From: Bacillus mesophilus
GTDB taxonomy: Bacteria > Bacillota > Bacilli > Bacillales > SA4
Assembly (NCBI RefSeq): GCF_011008845.1
Contig: NZ_JAAIWM010000006.1
Location: 1-64,000 of the forward strand
DNA length: 64,000 nt
Direction: 5' to 3'
In this document: piece after piece, positions 32,458-42,136 of the stretch
Layout: every line of letters begins with the position of its first letter
Numbering within the stretch: the stretch's first letter is position 1
Position numbers and translations under genes: made by a program
Notes under the pieces: model-generated
Database searches by the model: none
What the model was told of the DNA's origin: nothing
What the model saw: the letters and a program-made list of their open reading frames with translations, nothing else

Positions 32458-33009
32458 TTATCTCTTCTTTTTCACTCGTTCGGGAATGGGAATGAAGTTT
32501 AAAATCTCTTTCGTTTCAAAGCTATCAACTAAAAGATTAAGCCACTCATAGTACTCTAAACTTTTATCAAGCTTTTCAATATCAAGTCGAGCAATCTCGC
32601 GAATTTCATCACTGAGTTCATGATTTGTAAGTAGTTTTTCGAGCTCTGAAATGGATTTTTCAATCGCTGTGATATTCATTGAAATACCAGTACGCCATTT
32701 TATCGTGAAAAAGTCAAAGAATGATTGATACCAGTCTTCTTCTACTGAATATAAATCCTTCCTAACTCCCTTTACCCAAACCTTCTCGACCATATTAATA
32801 TCCAACAGACTTCGTACAGAAGTGCTCATGCTCGTCTTACTCATGCCAAGTTCTTCTTTCATTTCATCTAATGTAAGGGGTTTATCGGAAAAGAAAAGCA
32901 GGCCGTATAATCGACCGATGGATGGAGTTACACCATAGAGGTTCATGTTTTGGGCGATGGCATCAATAACCCTCGTCCGAGAGCGTTCTATAATTTCAAT
33001 TTCATTCAT
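32458..33009 (-). CDS. GbsR/OpcR-type MarR-like regulator
   Basis: Seen: 183 residues; a winged helix (PSIGRLYGLLFFSDKPLTLDEM then ELGMSKTSMSTSVRSLLD as recognition helix, about 30-75) and a C-terminal helical part (SISELEKLL, LDIEKLDKSLEYYEWLNLLVDSF). Family knowledge: GbsR-type repressors control choline/glycine betaine uptake and synthesis genes in Bacilli and sense choline or betaine. It is divergent from opuAA with 281 nt between. ATG 33009 is chosen over an in-frame GTG 9 nt upstream. The likely target is the adjacent opuA operon; inference from context. Confidence 0.85.
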   Translation of the reverse strand: MNEIEIIERSRTRVIDAIAQNMNLYGVTPSIGRLYGLLFFSDKPLTLDEMKEELGMSKTSMSTSVRSLLDINMVEKVWVKGVRKDLYSVEEDWYQSFFDFFTIKWRTGISMNITAIEKSISELEKLLTNHELSDEIREIARLDIEKLDKSLEYYEWLNLLVDSFETKEILNFIPIPERVKKKR

Positions 33010-33168
33010 CCTGATCACATCCTAATTAAGGTGTTGTCGTTTGTCGTAAATACTCGTTCAATATTCAACACACTTATAGACTACCATTAATGGGAAAAAA
33101 GTAAAGTTCCTAATCAATATGGAAAAAGGAGCATAAAAGAGGAATTTTAAGTATATCTATAATTTACC

Positions 33169-33190
33169 ACGTACAGTTTATTCTGTACGT
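33169..33190. promoter_or_regulatory. Perfect 8-6-8 inverted repeat upstream of opuA
   Basis: ACGTACAG-TTTATT-CTGTACGT. It lies between the divergent GbsR-like gene and opuAA, 32 nt upstream of the opuA -35. A candidate operator for the neighbouring regulator. Confidence 0.6.
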
Positions 33191-33222
33191 ACTATATGGA
33201 CGATAAGCACGGATTATACTGT

Positions 33223-33251
33223 TTGAACTAATATAGGCACCGATATATAAT
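33223..33251 (+). promoter_or_regulatory. opuA promoter (SigA-type)
   Basis: TTGAAC at 33223-33228, 17-nt spacer, TATAAT at 33246-33251. Start near 33258, giving a leader of about 33 nt before the opuAA ATG. Confidence 0.72.
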
Positions 33252-33290
33252 TAGAAAGTCTAACACGACAACCCAAATGAGGTGAAGAAA

Positions 33291-34532
33291 ATGGAAGAAA
33301 ATAAGATAAAAATAAAAGTCAATGATGTCACCAAGATTTTTGGAAAGTCATCTAAAAAGGCTCTGCAATTAATAAAAGAAGGTAAAACCAAGGATCAGAT
33401 TTTAAAATCAACTGGGGCAACAGTTGGTGTTAATCGAGCTTCATTCGAAGTGAAATCTGGCGAGATTTTCGTGATCATGGGACTTTCTGGTAGTGGAAAA
33501 TCAACCCTAGTTAGATTGCTAAATCGATTAATTGAACCTACATTAGGTCAAGTCCAAATTGATGGAAAAGATGTAGTGAAAATGAACAAGGAAGAACTGA
33601 GGGAAGTAAGAAGAAAGAAAATGAGTATGGTCTTTCAGAAGTTTGCCTTGTTTCCGCATAAAACAGTTCTTGAAAACACTGAGTATGGACTAGAAATTCA
33701 AGGGGTCGAAAAGCCTGAACGATCTAAGAAGGCACTTGAGTCTTTAGAATTGGTAGGGCTAAAAGGGTATGAAAATCAATACCCAAGTCAGTTGAGTGGT
33801 GGAATGCAGCAGCGTGTCGGATTAGCAAGAGCGCTAGCAAATGATCCTGATATTCTTTTAATGGATGAAGCTTTTAGTGCATTAGATCCGTTAATTCGAA
33901 AAGATATGCAGGATGAGTTGCTAGAATTACAGTCTACCATGGAAAAAACGATTGTTTTTATTACGCATGATTTAGATGAAGCTCTTCGTATTGGTGACCG
34001 TATTGCCCTTATGAAGGATGGAAATATCGTTCAGATAGGTACTCCTGAGGAAATTTTAATGAATCCTTCTAATGAATATGTTGAAAGATTCGTAGAGGAT
34101 GTTGACCTTTCTAAAGTACTAACAGCTCATCATGTAATGAAGCGTGCTGAAACCGTACAGGTTGATAAAGGTCCTCGTGTAGCACTTAAATTAATGAAGG
34201 ATCTGGGTATTTCATCAATATATGTTGTGGATAAACAACAAACACTACTTGGCGCCATTACTGCTAAGGATGCAGCAAGGGCAGCGGAAGGAAATCAAGC
34301 TATTGAAGCGTTTATCGAAAAAGATATAACGGCTGTTGGAACAGAAACGTTATTAATTGATCTATTTGATAAAGTGTCAGCTGCTTCCATTCCTGTTGCA
34401 GTAACAGATGAAAAGAACAGATTAAAAGGTATTTTGATAAGAGGAGCTGTAATTGGAGCTCTAACAGGTAATGAACAATACATTAACGGTGTTGTAGAAA
34501 CCATCACTTCAGAAGCTAAGGAGGTGATGTAA
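33291..34532 (+). CDS. opuAA: Glycine betaine ABC transporter ATPase OpuAA
   Basis: Energises uptake of glycine betaine or proline betaine. Seen: 413 residues; Walker [10 protein letters not shown] (around 65-73), Q-loop [10 protein letters not shown], signature [15 protein letters not shown], Walker [16 protein letters not shown]-loop [12 protein letters not shown], then two CBS repeats (from about 280: [20 protein letters not shown]) which in OpuA-type importers sense ionic strength or c-di-AMP. The N-terminal segment ([22 protein letters not shown]) is typical of OpuAA/ProV. ATG 33291 follows GAGGTGAAGAAA. First gene of opuA-ABC. Confidence 0.95.
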   Translation: MEENKIKIKVNDVTKIFGKSSKKALQLIKEGKTKDQILKSTGATVGVNRASFEVKSGEIFVIMGLSGSGKSTLVRLLNRLIEPTLGQVQIDGKDVVKMNKEELREVRRKKMSMVFQKFALFPHKTVLENTEYGLEIQGVEKPERSKKALESLELVGLKGYENQYPSQLSGGMQQRVGLARALANDPDILLMDEAFSALDPLIRKDMQDELLELQSTMEKTIVFITHDLDEALRIGDRIALMKDGNIVQIGTPEEILMNPSNEYVERFVEDVDLSKVLTAHHVMKRAETVQVDKGPRVALKLMKDLGISSIYVVDKQQTLLGAITAKDAARAAEGNQAIEAFIEKDITAVGTETLLIDLFDKVSAASIPVAVTDEKNRLKGILIRGAVIGALTGNEQYINGVVETITSEAKEVM

Positions 34533-34533
34533 A

Positions 34534-35382
34534 ATGGAAGGATTATTACCGAGACTTCCCCTAGCTGATTGGATTGATTTGTTAGTTGATTGGATGACAA
34601 TGACCTTTGGTGGTTTGTTTGACGGAATCTCTGAAGGAATTGAAATGTTTGTTGAGGGAATTGTTGGAGGTTTAGGCTTTATACCTTCTTTTCTATTGAT
34701 TATTCTTGTTAGTTTACTAGCTTGGAAGATTTGTAATAAAAGAATTGCTTTGTTTGCTGTATTTGGACTATTTCTGATTGATAACCTTGGATACTGGGAA
34801 GACATGCTCGAAACGCTCGCACTTGTCTTAACCGCAGTATTAATCTCCGTGATCATTGGTATTCCGGCTGGGATTTGGGCGTCACAAAGCAACAAAGTAA
34901 AACAAGTGGTTATACCTATACTTGACTTTATGCAAACCATGCCTGCATTCGTTTACCTATTACCAGCAATCTTTTTCTTTAGTATCGGTGTTGTACCGGG
35001 GGTAGTTGCATCTGTTATTTTCGCAATGCCACCTACAATTCGTTTAACAATCCTAGGTATTAAGCAAGTACCAGCTGATCTAATCGAAGCTACAGAGGCA
35101 TTTGGTTCAACCACGAAGCAAAAGCTCTTAAAGGTTCAATTACCACTAGCGATGCCAACCATTATGGCTGGTATTAACCAGAGTATCATGCTTGCCCTTT
35201 CAATGGTCGTAATTGCGTCGATGGTTGGAGCACCAGGGCTAGGTACAGAAGTGTATCGTGCCGTAACGCAAATTAAAACAGGTGTCGGGTTTGAGGCTGG
35301 TCTGGCAATAGTTGTAATTGCTATTTTACTAGACCGCATCACTCAAAATATAGGTAAGAAAAAACAAGGGGGAACTGCGTAA
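34534..35382 (+). CDS. opuAB: Glycine betaine ABC transporter permease OpuAB
   Basis: Membrane channel of the OpuA importer. Seen: 282 residues; LPRLPLADWIDLLVDWMT at the N-terminus typical of OpuAB/ProW, about six to seven transmembrane helices and the ATPase-contact EAA loop EATEAFGSTTKQKLLKVQLPLA (around 188-209). ATG behind AAGGAGGTGATG, 1 nt after the opuAA stop. Its stop overlaps the opuAC start (TAATG). Confidence 0.95.
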   Translation: MEGLLPRLPLADWIDLLVDWMTMTFGGLFDGISEGIEMFVEGIVGGLGFIPSFLLIILVSLLAWKICNKRIALFAVFGLFLIDNLGYWEDMLETLALVLTAVLISVIIGIPAGIWASQSNKVKQVVIPILDFMQTMPAFVYLLPAIFFFSIGVVPGVVASVIFAMPPTIRLTILGIKQVPADLIEATEAFGSTTKQKLLKVQLPLAMPTIMAGINQSIMLALSMVVIASMVGAPGLGTEVYRAVTQIKTGVGFEAGLAIVVIAILLDRITQNIGKKKQGGTA

Positions 35383-36287
35383 TGTTAAAGAAATTAGTAG
35401 GAATCACATCAGCACTAACACTATCACTTGGATTAGCAGCTTGTGGAGGTACAGAAACTGGAGGCTCATCAGAAGAACCTACAGAATCCACTGCAAGTGT
35501 AGGTGAGCAAGTGGATTATGAGATTGTTGGAATTGATCCAGGTGCAGGACTAATGAAACTTACCATTGAAAATGTTCTACCTGAATATGGTCTAGAAGAC
35601 TGGGATGTAGTTGAAGGTTCAGGTGCAGCTATGGCTGCAGCATTAAAAAAGGCTTATGATAATGAAGAGCCTATTATCGTTACAGGATGGAGTCCACACT
35701 GGAAGTTTGCTAGCTATGACTTAAAATATCTAGAAGATCCAAAAGGAATCTATGGTGGAGCGGAAGATGTTCATACAATCGCTCGTCAGGGTCTAAAAGA
35801 AGATCATCCTGATGCACATTTAGTTCTAGATCAATTTAACTGGGAACCACAACATATAGAAACTGTTATGAACTTAATCCAAGAAGGAACAGACGCAGCT
35901 GAAGCAGCGGCTCAATGGGTTAGTGAAAATGAAGATGTAGTGAGTACTTGGACTGAGGGAGTAAATACAGCAAACGGTGAAGAGATTAAAATCCTTTACG
36001 TAGCATGGGATGACGTTATTGCTAGCTCTCACGTTGTTGAAAATGTATTAGAAAGTGTTGGCTATGATGTTAACTTAATTCAAGTTGATGCAGGTCCAAT
36101 GTGGGCTGGTGTAGCAGACGGAAGCGGTGACGCAACAGTAGGTGCATGGTTACCAACTACACATGCTGATTATTATGCAGAATACGATGGAAAGTTTGAA
36201 GATCTAGGATCTAACCTTCACGGAACAAAGCTAGGTCTAGTTGTACCAGCATACATGGATATTGATTCAATCGAAGACCTTAAATAA
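35382..36287 (+). CDS. opuAC: Glycine betaine-binding lipoprotein OpuAC
   Basis: Extracellular substrate-binding part of OpuA, lipid-anchored. Seen: 301 residues; lipobox LAACGG (Cys21), a Ser/Thr/Glu-rich linker, then the OpuAC fold with the GIDPGAGLM motif, GSGAAMAAALKKAYDN, TGWSPHWKFASYDLKYLEDP (Trp for aromatic cage) and DAGPMWAGVADGSGDATVGAWLP. The Trp residues in WSPHW, MWAG and GAWLP fit the betaine-binding aromatic box. A TAATG overlap couples it to opuAB. A 15-bp-stem terminator follows. Confidence 0.95.
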   Translation: MLKKLVGITSALTLSLGLAACGGTETGGSSEEPTESTASVGEQVDYEIVGIDPGAGLMKLTIENVLPEYGLEDWDVVEGSGAAMAAALKKAYDNEEPIIVTGWSPHWKFASYDLKYLEDPKGIYGGAEDVHTIARQGLKEDHPDAHLVLDQFNWEPQHIETVMNLIQEGTDAAEAAAQWVSENEDVVSTWTEGVNTANGEEIKILYVAWDDVIASSHVVENVLESVGYDVNLIQVDAGPMWAGVADGSGDATVGAWLPTTHADYYAEYDGKFEDLGSNLHGTKLGLVVPAYMDIDSIEDLK

Positions 36288-36305
36288 TAGAAGAAACACA
36301 AACCT

Positions 36306-36340
36306 AAAAGCTAGCTGTTCACCAAGAACAGCTAGCTTTT
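36306..36340 (+). terminator. Terminator of the opuA operon
   Basis: A 15-bp perfect stem AAAAGCTAGCTGTTC/GAACAGCTAGCTTTT with loop ACCAA. Confidence 0.9.
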
Positions 36341-36348
36341 CTTATATT

Positions 36349-36407
36349 CACTTCAACACTTTAAAGGACTGGGGGCCAGGCCCCCGGTCCTTTAAAGTGT
36401 TGAAGTG
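36349..36407. repeat. Palindromic GGGGGCCAGGCCCCC element, copy 4
   Basis: The longest copy: a 29-bp stem around central A 36378, essentially perfect (one T-G wobble), with arms CACTTCAACACTTTAAAGGA. It begins 8 nt after the opuA terminator. Confidence 0.9.
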
Positions 36408-36418
36408 TGTGACCTTAG

Positions 36419-36448
36419 TTGATTAAAGCATGAAATCTTTGGTATTAT
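36419..36448 (+). promoter_or_regulatory. gatCAB promoter
   Basis: TTGATT at 36419-36424, 18-nt spacer, TATTAT at 36443-36448, 42 nt before gatC. Confidence 0.6.
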
Positions 36449-36489
36449 CAGTATATTGTTAGCGCACGACATTCGGAGGTGAAGGGATA

Positions 36490-36780
36490 ATGTCACGTAT
36501 TTCTAAGGATCAAGTGAAGCATGTTGCTCACTTAGCACGGTTAGCGATTACAGAAGATGAAGCTGAAATGTTTCGAAAGCAGCTAGACGATATGATTACT
36601 CATGCAGAGCAGTTAAATGAATTGAACACAGACAATGTGGAGCCAACTACCCATGTTCTTCATATGAAGAATATTTTAAGAGAAGACAAACCTGAAAAGG
36701 GACTTCCGATCGAGGAAGTACTGAAAAATGCACCAGATCAAAAAGATGGTCAAATTCGCGTTCCAGCGATTCTGGAGTAA
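36490..36780 (+). CDS. gatC: Asp/Glu-tRNA amidotransferase subunit C
   Basis: Small 96-residue subunit that stabilises GatA in the GatCAB complex. Seen: [17 protein letters not shown] start, [20 protein letters not shown] and VPAILE end, all typical. GGAGGTGAAGGGATA before the ATG. The trimer converts Glu-tRNA(Gln) (and Asp-tRNA(Asn)) to the amide form, required in Bacillus, which lacks GlnRS. 14 nt to gatA. Confidence 0.97.
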   Translation: MSRISKDQVKHVAHLARLAITEDEAEMFRKQLDDMITHAEQLNELNTDNVEPTTHVLHMKNILREDKPEKGLPIEEVLKNAPDQKDGQIRVPAILE

Positions 36781-36794
36781 GGAGGGGATCTACG

Positions 36795-38252
36795 ATGTCA
36801 TTATTTGAGCATAAAATATCTGAATTACATAGTAAATTACATAAAAGAGAAATCAGTGCAACGGATTTAGTTGATGAGTCATATAAACGAATTTCAGCGG
36901 TCGATGACAAAATTAAAGCATTTCTAACTTTAAATGAAGAAAATGCTCGGGCTCAGGCAAGGGAAATCGATAACTCGCTTGGTTCAAAGAATGAGTTTGG
37001 TCTCTTATTTGGTCTCCCGATTGGTCTCAAGGATAATATTGTAACGAAGGGGCTTCGGACAACCTCTGGAAGTCAAATTCTTGCAAACTTTGATCCTATT
37101 TATGATGCAACCGTTGTTGAAAGGCTGAAAAATGCAGAAACAATTACGATTGGAAAACTAAATATGGATGAGTTTGCAATGGGTTCTTCTAATGAGAACT
37201 CTGGCTTTGTTCCTACAAGAAATCCATGGAATACAGACCACGTACCAGGTGGATCAAGTGGAGGCTCAGCTGCAGCTGTTGCAGCAGGTGAAGTGTTGTT
37301 TTCACTTGGATCTGACACGGGTGGATCGATTCGTCAACCAGCAGCCTTTTGTGGTGTTGTTGGGTTAAAGCCTACATATGGAAGAGTATCACGTTACGGA
37401 CTTGTTGCGTTCGCTTCCTCCCTAGATCAAATTGGTCCGATTACCAATACGGTCGAAGATAATGCATACTTACTGCAAGCAATAACAGGAGTTGACCCAA
37501 TGGATTCAACATCTGCAAATGTTGAGGTGCCAGACTTCCTTTCTTCGTTAACTGGAGATATAAAAGGGTTGAAAATTGCCGTTCCTAAGGAATATCTAAT
37601 GGAAGGTGTAAAAGAAGAGGTTCGTCAGTCCGTTCTAGATGCTCTAAAGGTACTAGAAGGCTTAGGAGCTACATGGGATGAGGTTTCACTTCCGCATTCA
37701 AAATATGCCCTATCGACCTATTACTTACTTTCTTCTTCTGAAGCATCTGCTAACTTAGCAAGATTTGATGGGGTAAGATATGGAGTTCGTTCTGAAAACG
37801 CGAAGAACCTACTTGAGCTATATAAGCAAACAAGAAGTGAAGGATTCGGAAATGAAGTTAAGCGCCGTATTATGCTTGGTACATTCGCATTAAGCTCGGG
37901 TTATTATGATGCTTATTATATTAAGGCACAAAAGGTACGTACATTGATTAAAAAGGATTTTGAAGATATTTTTGAAAAATATGATGTCATTGTTGGACCA
38001 ACGACACCTTCCCCAGCTTTCAAAATAGGTGAAAACACGAAAGACCCGATGACAATGTATGCAAACGATATTTTAACAATTCCTGTTAACCTTGCTGGTG
38101 TACCTGGAATATCGGTACCTTGTGGATTCTCTAATGGGTTACCGCTCGGATTACAAATCATTGGAAAGCATTTCGATGAGTCAACATTATACCGTGTTGC
38201 CCATGCGTACGAGCAAGCAACGGATTATCATAAGCAAAAGCCAATTTTGTAA
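36795..38252 (+). CDS. gatA: Asp/Glu-tRNA amidotransferase subunit A
   Basis: Amidase subunit that releases ammonia from glutamine. Seen: 485 residues; the amidase-signature region with [10 protein letters not shown] (catalytic Lys), [17 protein letters not shown] and [16 protein letters not shown] (Ser-cisSer-Lys triad), and GPTTPSPAF near the C-terminus. AAGGAGGGGATCTACG before ATG. 12 nt separate it from gatB. Confidence 0.98.
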   Translation: MSLFEHKISELHSKLHKREISATDLVDESYKRISAVDDKIKAFLTLNEENARAQAREIDNSLGSKNEFGLLFGLPIGLKDNIVTKGLRTTSGSQILANFDPIYDATVVERLKNAETITIGKLNMDEFAMGSSNENSGFVPTRNPWNTDHVPGGSSGGSAAAVAAGEVLFSLGSDTGGSIRQPAAFCGVVGLKPTYGRVSRYGLVAFASSLDQIGPITNTVEDNAYLLQAITGVDPMDSTSANVEVPDFLSSLTGDIKGLKIAVPKEYLMEGVKEEVRQSVLDALKVLEGLGATWDEVSLPHSKYALSTYYLLSSSEASANLARFDGVRYGVRSENAKNLLELYKQTRSEGFGNEVKRRIMLGTFALSSGYYDAYYIKAQKVRTLIKKDFEDIFEKYDVIVGPTTPSPAFKIGENTKDPMTMYANDILTIPVNLAGVPGISVPCGFSNGLPLGLQIIGKHFDESTLYRVAHAYEQATDYHKQKPIL

Positions 38253-38264
38253 GGGGGTTAGACG

Positions 38265-39695
38265 ATGAACTTTGAAACAGTAATAGGACTTGAAGTCCAT
38301 GTCGAGCTGAAAACGGACTCGAAGATTTTTTCTAGCAGTCCTAACCATTTTGGAGCAGCCCCTAATACACAAACAAGTGTAATTGAATTAGGGTATCCTG
38401 GTGTTTTACCGGTTTTAAATAAACGTGCCGTGGAGTTTGCGATGAAAGCAGCAATGGCTTTAAATTGTGAAGTCGCGACAAACACAAAATTTGACCGAAA
38501 AAACTACTTCTATCCAGATAATCCGAAGGCATATCAAATCTCTCAGTTTGACCAACCTATCGGTGAAAATGGCTGGATTGATATTGAGGTAAATGGACAA
38601 ACGAAGAGAATAGGTATTACACGTCTACACCTAGAGGAAGATGCCGGAAAACTTACTCATACAGGTGACGGCTATTCACTCGTTGATTTTAACCGTCAAG
38701 GTACTCCTTTAGTGGAGATTGTTTCTGAGCCTGATATTCGCACACCGGAAGAAGCGTATGCTTACCTTGAAAAGCTAAAATCGATCATCCAATATACAGG
38801 TGTGTCTGATTGTAAGATGGAGGAAGGTTCACTTCGTTGTGATGCCAATATTTCGTTACGCCCAATCGGACAAGAAAAATTTGGTACAAAGACAGAGTTG
38901 AAAAACTTGAACTCATTTGCCTTCGTTCAAAAGGGATTAGAATTCGAAGAGAAGCGTCAGGAGAAGGTGTTACTTTCCGGTGGTGTTATTCAGCAAGAAA
39001 CACGTCGTTATGATGAAGCGAAAAAAGAGACAATCTTAATGCGTGTAAAAGAAGGATCTGACGATTATCGGTATTTCCCTGAACCTGACTTAGTGCAGCT
39101 CTATATCGATGATGAATGGAAGGAACGTATTCGTTCAGAAATTCCGGAACTACCAGATGCTCGTAAAAAGCGCTATATTGAAGAGCTTAACTTATCCGTT
39201 TATGATGCAGAGGTATTAACGGTAACGAAAGAGATGTCTGATTTCTTTGAAGAAACCGTTAAAAAAGGAGCAGATCCAAAGCAGGCTTCCAACTGGTTAA
39301 TGGGCGACGTATCAGCTTATTTAAACTCAGCTAACAAGGAGCTAAGTGAAATTGGACTAACTCCAGAAAGCCTTGCAAAAACAATTACACTTATAGAGGA
39401 TGGTACCCTTTCTTCTAAGCTCGCGAAAAAAGTATTTCAAGAGTTGTTAGAAAATGGTGGGGATCCCGAGCAAATCGTTAAAGACAAAGGTCTCGTACAA
39501 ATTTCTGATGAGGGTACTTTACGTAAAATTGTGACTGAGACGTTAGATGCAAACCCTCAATCAATTGAAGATTTTAAAAGCGGTAAGGACCGTGCAATTG
39601 GTTTCCTAGTTGGGCAGATTATGAAAGCGACAAAGGGCCAGGCGAACCCACCGTTGGTAAATAAGATCCTACTTGAAGAAATTAAAGCTCGTTAA
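38265..39695 (+). CDS. gatB: Asp/Glu-tRNA amidotransferase subunit B
   Basis: Kinase/tRNA-binding subunit that activates Glu-tRNA(Gln) and receives ammonia from GatA. Seen: 476 residues; [74 protein letters not shown] and a C-terminal YqeY-like domain ([21 protein letters not shown]). AAGGGGG before ATG. Ends the gatCAB operon at a bidirectional terminator. Confidence 0.98.
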   Translation: MNFETVIGLEVHVELKTDSKIFSSSPNHFGAAPNTQTSVIELGYPGVLPVLNKRAVEFAMKAAMALNCEVATNTKFDRKNYFYPDNPKAYQISQFDQPIGENGWIDIEVNGQTKRIGITRLHLEEDAGKLTHTGDGYSLVDFNRQGTPLVEIVSEPDIRTPEEAYAYLEKLKSIIQYTGVSDCKMEEGSLRCDANISLRPIGQEKFGTKTELKNLNSFAFVQKGLEFEEKRQEKVLLSGGVIQQETRRYDEAKKETILMRVKEGSDDYRYFPEPDLVQLYIDDEWKERIRSEIPELPDARKKRYIEELNLSVYDAEVLTVTKEMSDFFEETVKKGADPKQASNWLMGDVSAYLNSANKELSEIGLTPESLAKTITLIEDGTLSSKLAKKVFQELLENGGDPEQIVKDKGLVQISDEGTLRKIVTETLDANPQSIEDFKSGKDRAIGFLVGQIMKATKGQANPPLVNKILLEEIKAR

Positions 39696-39699
39696 GCTA

Positions 39700-39730
39700 A
39701 AAAGCACTCTTTATTAAAAAGAGTGCTTTT
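39700..39730. terminator. Bidirectional terminator between gatB and a minus-strand gene
   Basis: A 13-bp perfect stem AAAAGCACTCTTT/AAAGAGTGCTTTT with a 5-nt loop. It serves the convergent gatB and 39729-39947 genes. Confidence 0.9.
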
Positions 39731-39947
39731 AATGTTTGGTTGAAGAGATATGATCAATTTCTCCAAATGATAGTTTATGAACCGACTTCTCATCGTCGTT
39801 ATAAATCTGTACATAGCCTTCATTCATATCGAATGATAGCAACCGTCCATAAACACGAGTGCGACCTTTCTTTTGTTTCATCATCTCTACATAAATTAAT
39901 TCGTTTGATTTTTGCCAAGCGTTAAAATTCTTTTCCCACGACTCCAT
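39729..39947 (-). CDS. Small hypothetical protein convergent with gatB
   Basis: Not firmly recognised. Seen: 72 residues; a Trp-containing helix (MESWEKNFNAWQKSNELIYVEMM) then a small beta region with GRTRVYGRLLSFDMNEGYVQ and VHKLSFGEIDHI, reminiscent of YolD-like or Sm-like small barrels. The start is ATG 39947, behind GGAGGATGTCT; an ATG 6 nt further upstream overlaps that site. It occupies the position where yerO/swrC lie in B. subtilis. Confidence 0.6.
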   Translation of the reverse strand: MESWEKNFNAWQKSNELIYVEMMKQKKGRTRVYGRLLSFDMNEGYVQIYNDDEKSVHKLSFGEIDHISSTKH

Positions 39948-40054
39948 AGACATCCTCCAGGCTAGTAAAAGGATTTTAGTAGTATACGGAGAAGCTGTGT
40001 AAGTTATTTATGTTTCTAAAAGTAGTTGTGGGGCATACTGGTAAAGTGAAAATA

Positions 40055-40083
40055 TTGGAAATGTATATTTTTTCCGTTATAAT
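40055..40083 (+). promoter_or_regulatory. dgkB promoter
   Basis: TTGGAA at 40055-40060, 17-nt spacer, TATAAT at 40078-40083; start near 40090, about 90 nt before the ATG. Confidence 0.65.
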
Positions 40084-40180
40084 AGAAAAGGCTCAATTTA
40101 ACCGAAAAAGGTATATGGTCTCATAATAGAGAATATAATCTGAACACTTGTCTATATTTAAAACAAACAGGATGATGAAA

Positions 40181-41089
40181 ATGAAACGTGCTCGAATAAT
40201 TTATAATCCTACTTCAGGAAGAGAGCTTTTTAAAAGGCATCTACCTGAGGTGTTACAAAGACTAGAAAAGGCTGGATATGAAACATCGTGTCATGCCACG
40301 ACGGGAGCAGGTGATGCAACTAGAGCGGCTAGCTTTGCTGTGGAGCGAAGATTTGATGTTGTTATAGCAGCCGGTGGAGACGGAACCATTAATGAAGTCG
40401 TAAATGGACTTGCTGAGCAAGACTTCCGCCCAAAACTGGGGATTATCCCAGTGGGAACAACGAATGATTTCGCTCGTGCAATTGGTGTGCCCCGTACAAT
40501 TGATGAAGCTACTAATATTATTTGTGAGGGTGAAACTCTTCCGATTGACCTTGGAAAAGTAAATGGTCAGTTCTTCATTAATATCGCTGGTGGGGGTAAG
40601 CTAACGGAGCTTACCTACGAGGTTCCTAGTAAGCTAAAAACAATGCTTGGTCAGCTGGCATATTATCTTAAGGGGATGGAAATGCTTCCTTCGATTAAAC
40701 CAACCACCGTTGAAATCGAATATGATGGCAAGGTTTTTGAAGGTGAAATTATGTTATTCCTCGTGTGTAACACTAATTCTGTTGGTGGATTTGAAAAGCT
40801 AGCTCCAGCCGCTGACTTCAGTGATGGGATGTTTGATTTAATTATATTAAAAAAAGCAAACCTTGCTGACTTTGTTAAAATAGCTTCACTTGCCTTAAAG
40901 GGTGACCATTTAAGTGATCCTCACATCATTTATACAAAAGCAAATCGAATTAAGGTGAGTTCTCAAGAGAAAATTCAGCTTAATCTAGATGGTGAATATG
41001 GTGGAGTAGTTCCTAGTGAATTCATGAATTACTATCAGCATTTAAACGTATTTGTGTCAAAAGAGAAAATTAAACAATTGAATGGATAA
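40181..41089 (+). CDS. dgkB: Diacylglycerol kinase
   Basis: Phosphorylates diacylglycerol left from lipoteichoic acid synthesis back to phosphatidate. Seen: 302 residues; MKRARIIYNPTSGRELF, the catalytic-domain GGDGTINEVVNGL (around 66-78), IPVGTTNDFARA, FINIAGGGKLTEL and QLNLDGEYGG. ATG 40181 is chosen because it aligns with DgkB and follows AGGATGATGAA; an in-frame start 33 nt upstream (40148) lacks support. Transcribed alone. Confidence 0.96.
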   Translation: MKRARIIYNPTSGRELFKRHLPEVLQRLEKAGYETSCHATTGAGDATRAASFAVERRFDVVIAAGGDGTINEVVNGLAEQDFRPKLGIIPVGTTNDFARAIGVPRTIDEATNIICEGETLPIDLGKVNGQFFINIAGGGKLTELTYEVPSKLKTMLGQLAYYLKGMEMLPSIKPTTVEIEYDGKVFEGEIMLFLVCNTNSVGGFEKLAPAADFSDGMFDLIILKKANLADFVKIASLALKGDHLSDPHIIYTKANRIKVSSQEKIQLNLDGEYGGVVPSEFMNYYQHLNVFVSKEKIKQLNG

Positions 41090-41095
41090 TGAATC

Positions 41096-41128
41096 AAAGC
41101 AGATCCTTTTGGGTTTGCTTTTTTTTAG
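41096..41128 (+). terminator. Terminator after dgkB
   Basis: Stem AAAGCAGATCC/GGGTTTGCTTT with two G-T pairs, loop TTTT, followed by a T run. Confidence 0.8.
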
Positions 41129-41245
41129 TTTCTTGGAAAGTGAAAATAGATACTCCTTAACTAGGTCTTCTTTTTAAGTGCTAACTATATTTTTCTAATA
41201 ACCATAAAACGAGTATGCGCATAGTTTACTAAAGAGGTGAAGAGT

Positions 41246-41659
41246 GTGGTTCATGAAGGATTATTGTTATATGCAAATGTCATATGTACTGTTCTATTAT
41301 TTTTGTATATTTACCGAATTCGTAGGCTAATTGGCTTTCAGCTTGGTATGAATATTTCCATGATTGCAGGAGGTATGCTGGCAATTACGACAGGTGTTCT
41401 GTTAATTGCTCAATTTCCACTTCAGTTTGCCCCGGTGACAATTATTACGGCAGTTTTAGGTATGGTAGTAGGTGCGATATTTGGTGTGTTATTTGATTAT
41501 CAAACAATGCTTACAGGCTGGGCGAACGGCTTAATGATGGGATTAATGGCACCCATGATTGGGGCGGTGACTGATGGATCGATGTTATTCATCTGGTTTA
41601 TGGAGCTTTCATTACTAGTTGCATTCAGTTTCGTAGCTTGGTCAGCAAGAGGAACGTAA
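41246..41659 (+). CDS. Small polytopic membrane protein (paralogue 1)
   Basis: Not recognised. Seen: 137 residues with four to five hydrophobic segments; the segment GAIFGVLFDYQTMLTGWANG followed by LMMGLMAPMIGAV is closely echoed in the next gene. Start GTG 41246 behind AAAGAGGTGAAGAGT. It lies 12 nt before its paralogue and in the same run as a SCO-type protein, so a link with copper delivery or cytochrome oxidase assembly is plausible but inferred from context only. Confidence 0.65.
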   Translation: MVHEGLLLYANVICTVLLFLYIYRIRRLIGFQLGMNISMIAGGMLAITTGVLLIAQFPLQFAPVTIITAVLGMVVGAIFGVLFDYQTMLTGWANGLMMGLMAPMIGAVTDGSMLFIWFMELSLLVAFSFVAWSARGT

Positions 41660-41671
41660 GGATGTGAATAT

Positions 41672-42124
41672 ATGATCATTTTTTTATTTTTACTTCAGCT
41701 TGTCATCATCCAACTAACTTATGTCTCTTTATTACAACGAAAGAGACTGTTCGATGATCGATTTGGCAAGACATATACGTTTGCGACAACAGGTGTTAGT
41801 GGATTTATCCTAAGTATGATGCTAGTTTTCCTTTTTCCTGAATATTCAATAATGGTCATCATTTCGATTGTAATCGGGGGGATTATTGGTGCTGTTTTTG
41901 GTGGTCTATATAAGATGCAAACAGTGCTTCTAGGAACTTGGAATGGAGCGGTTGGAGCGTTAATGGGGAGCATGCTTGGTTTAGTGGTGTTAGACCCTGC
42001 CTTATGTGGGCTACCAGGAGTGGCTGCCCGGGATATAGTTAATAACATATTATTGTTTTCAATTTTTGGGACAATTGTTCTATATATAACCATGTGGTTA
42101 GTCAGATTTTCACTTCGAGTATAG
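41672..42124 (+). CDS. Small polytopic membrane protein (paralogue 2)
   Basis: Not recognised. Seen: 150 residues, four to five hydrophobic segments; GAVFGGLYKMQTVLLGTWNG and ALMGSMLGLVVLDP parallel the preceding gene, so the pair arose by duplication. ATG with AAGGATGTG upstream. 12 nt separate its stop from the SCO gene. Conserved Gly-rich GAxFGxLxxxQTxL is the shared signature. Confidence 0.65.
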   Translation: MIIFLFLLQLVIIQLTYVSLLQRKRLFDDRFGKTYTFATTGVSGFILSMMLVFLFPEYSIMVIISIVIGGIIGAVFGGLYKMQTVLLGTWNGAVGALMGSMLGLVVLDPALCGLPGVAARDIVNNILLFSIFGTIVLYITMWLVRFSLRV

Positions 42125-42136
42125 GGGAGGGATAAG

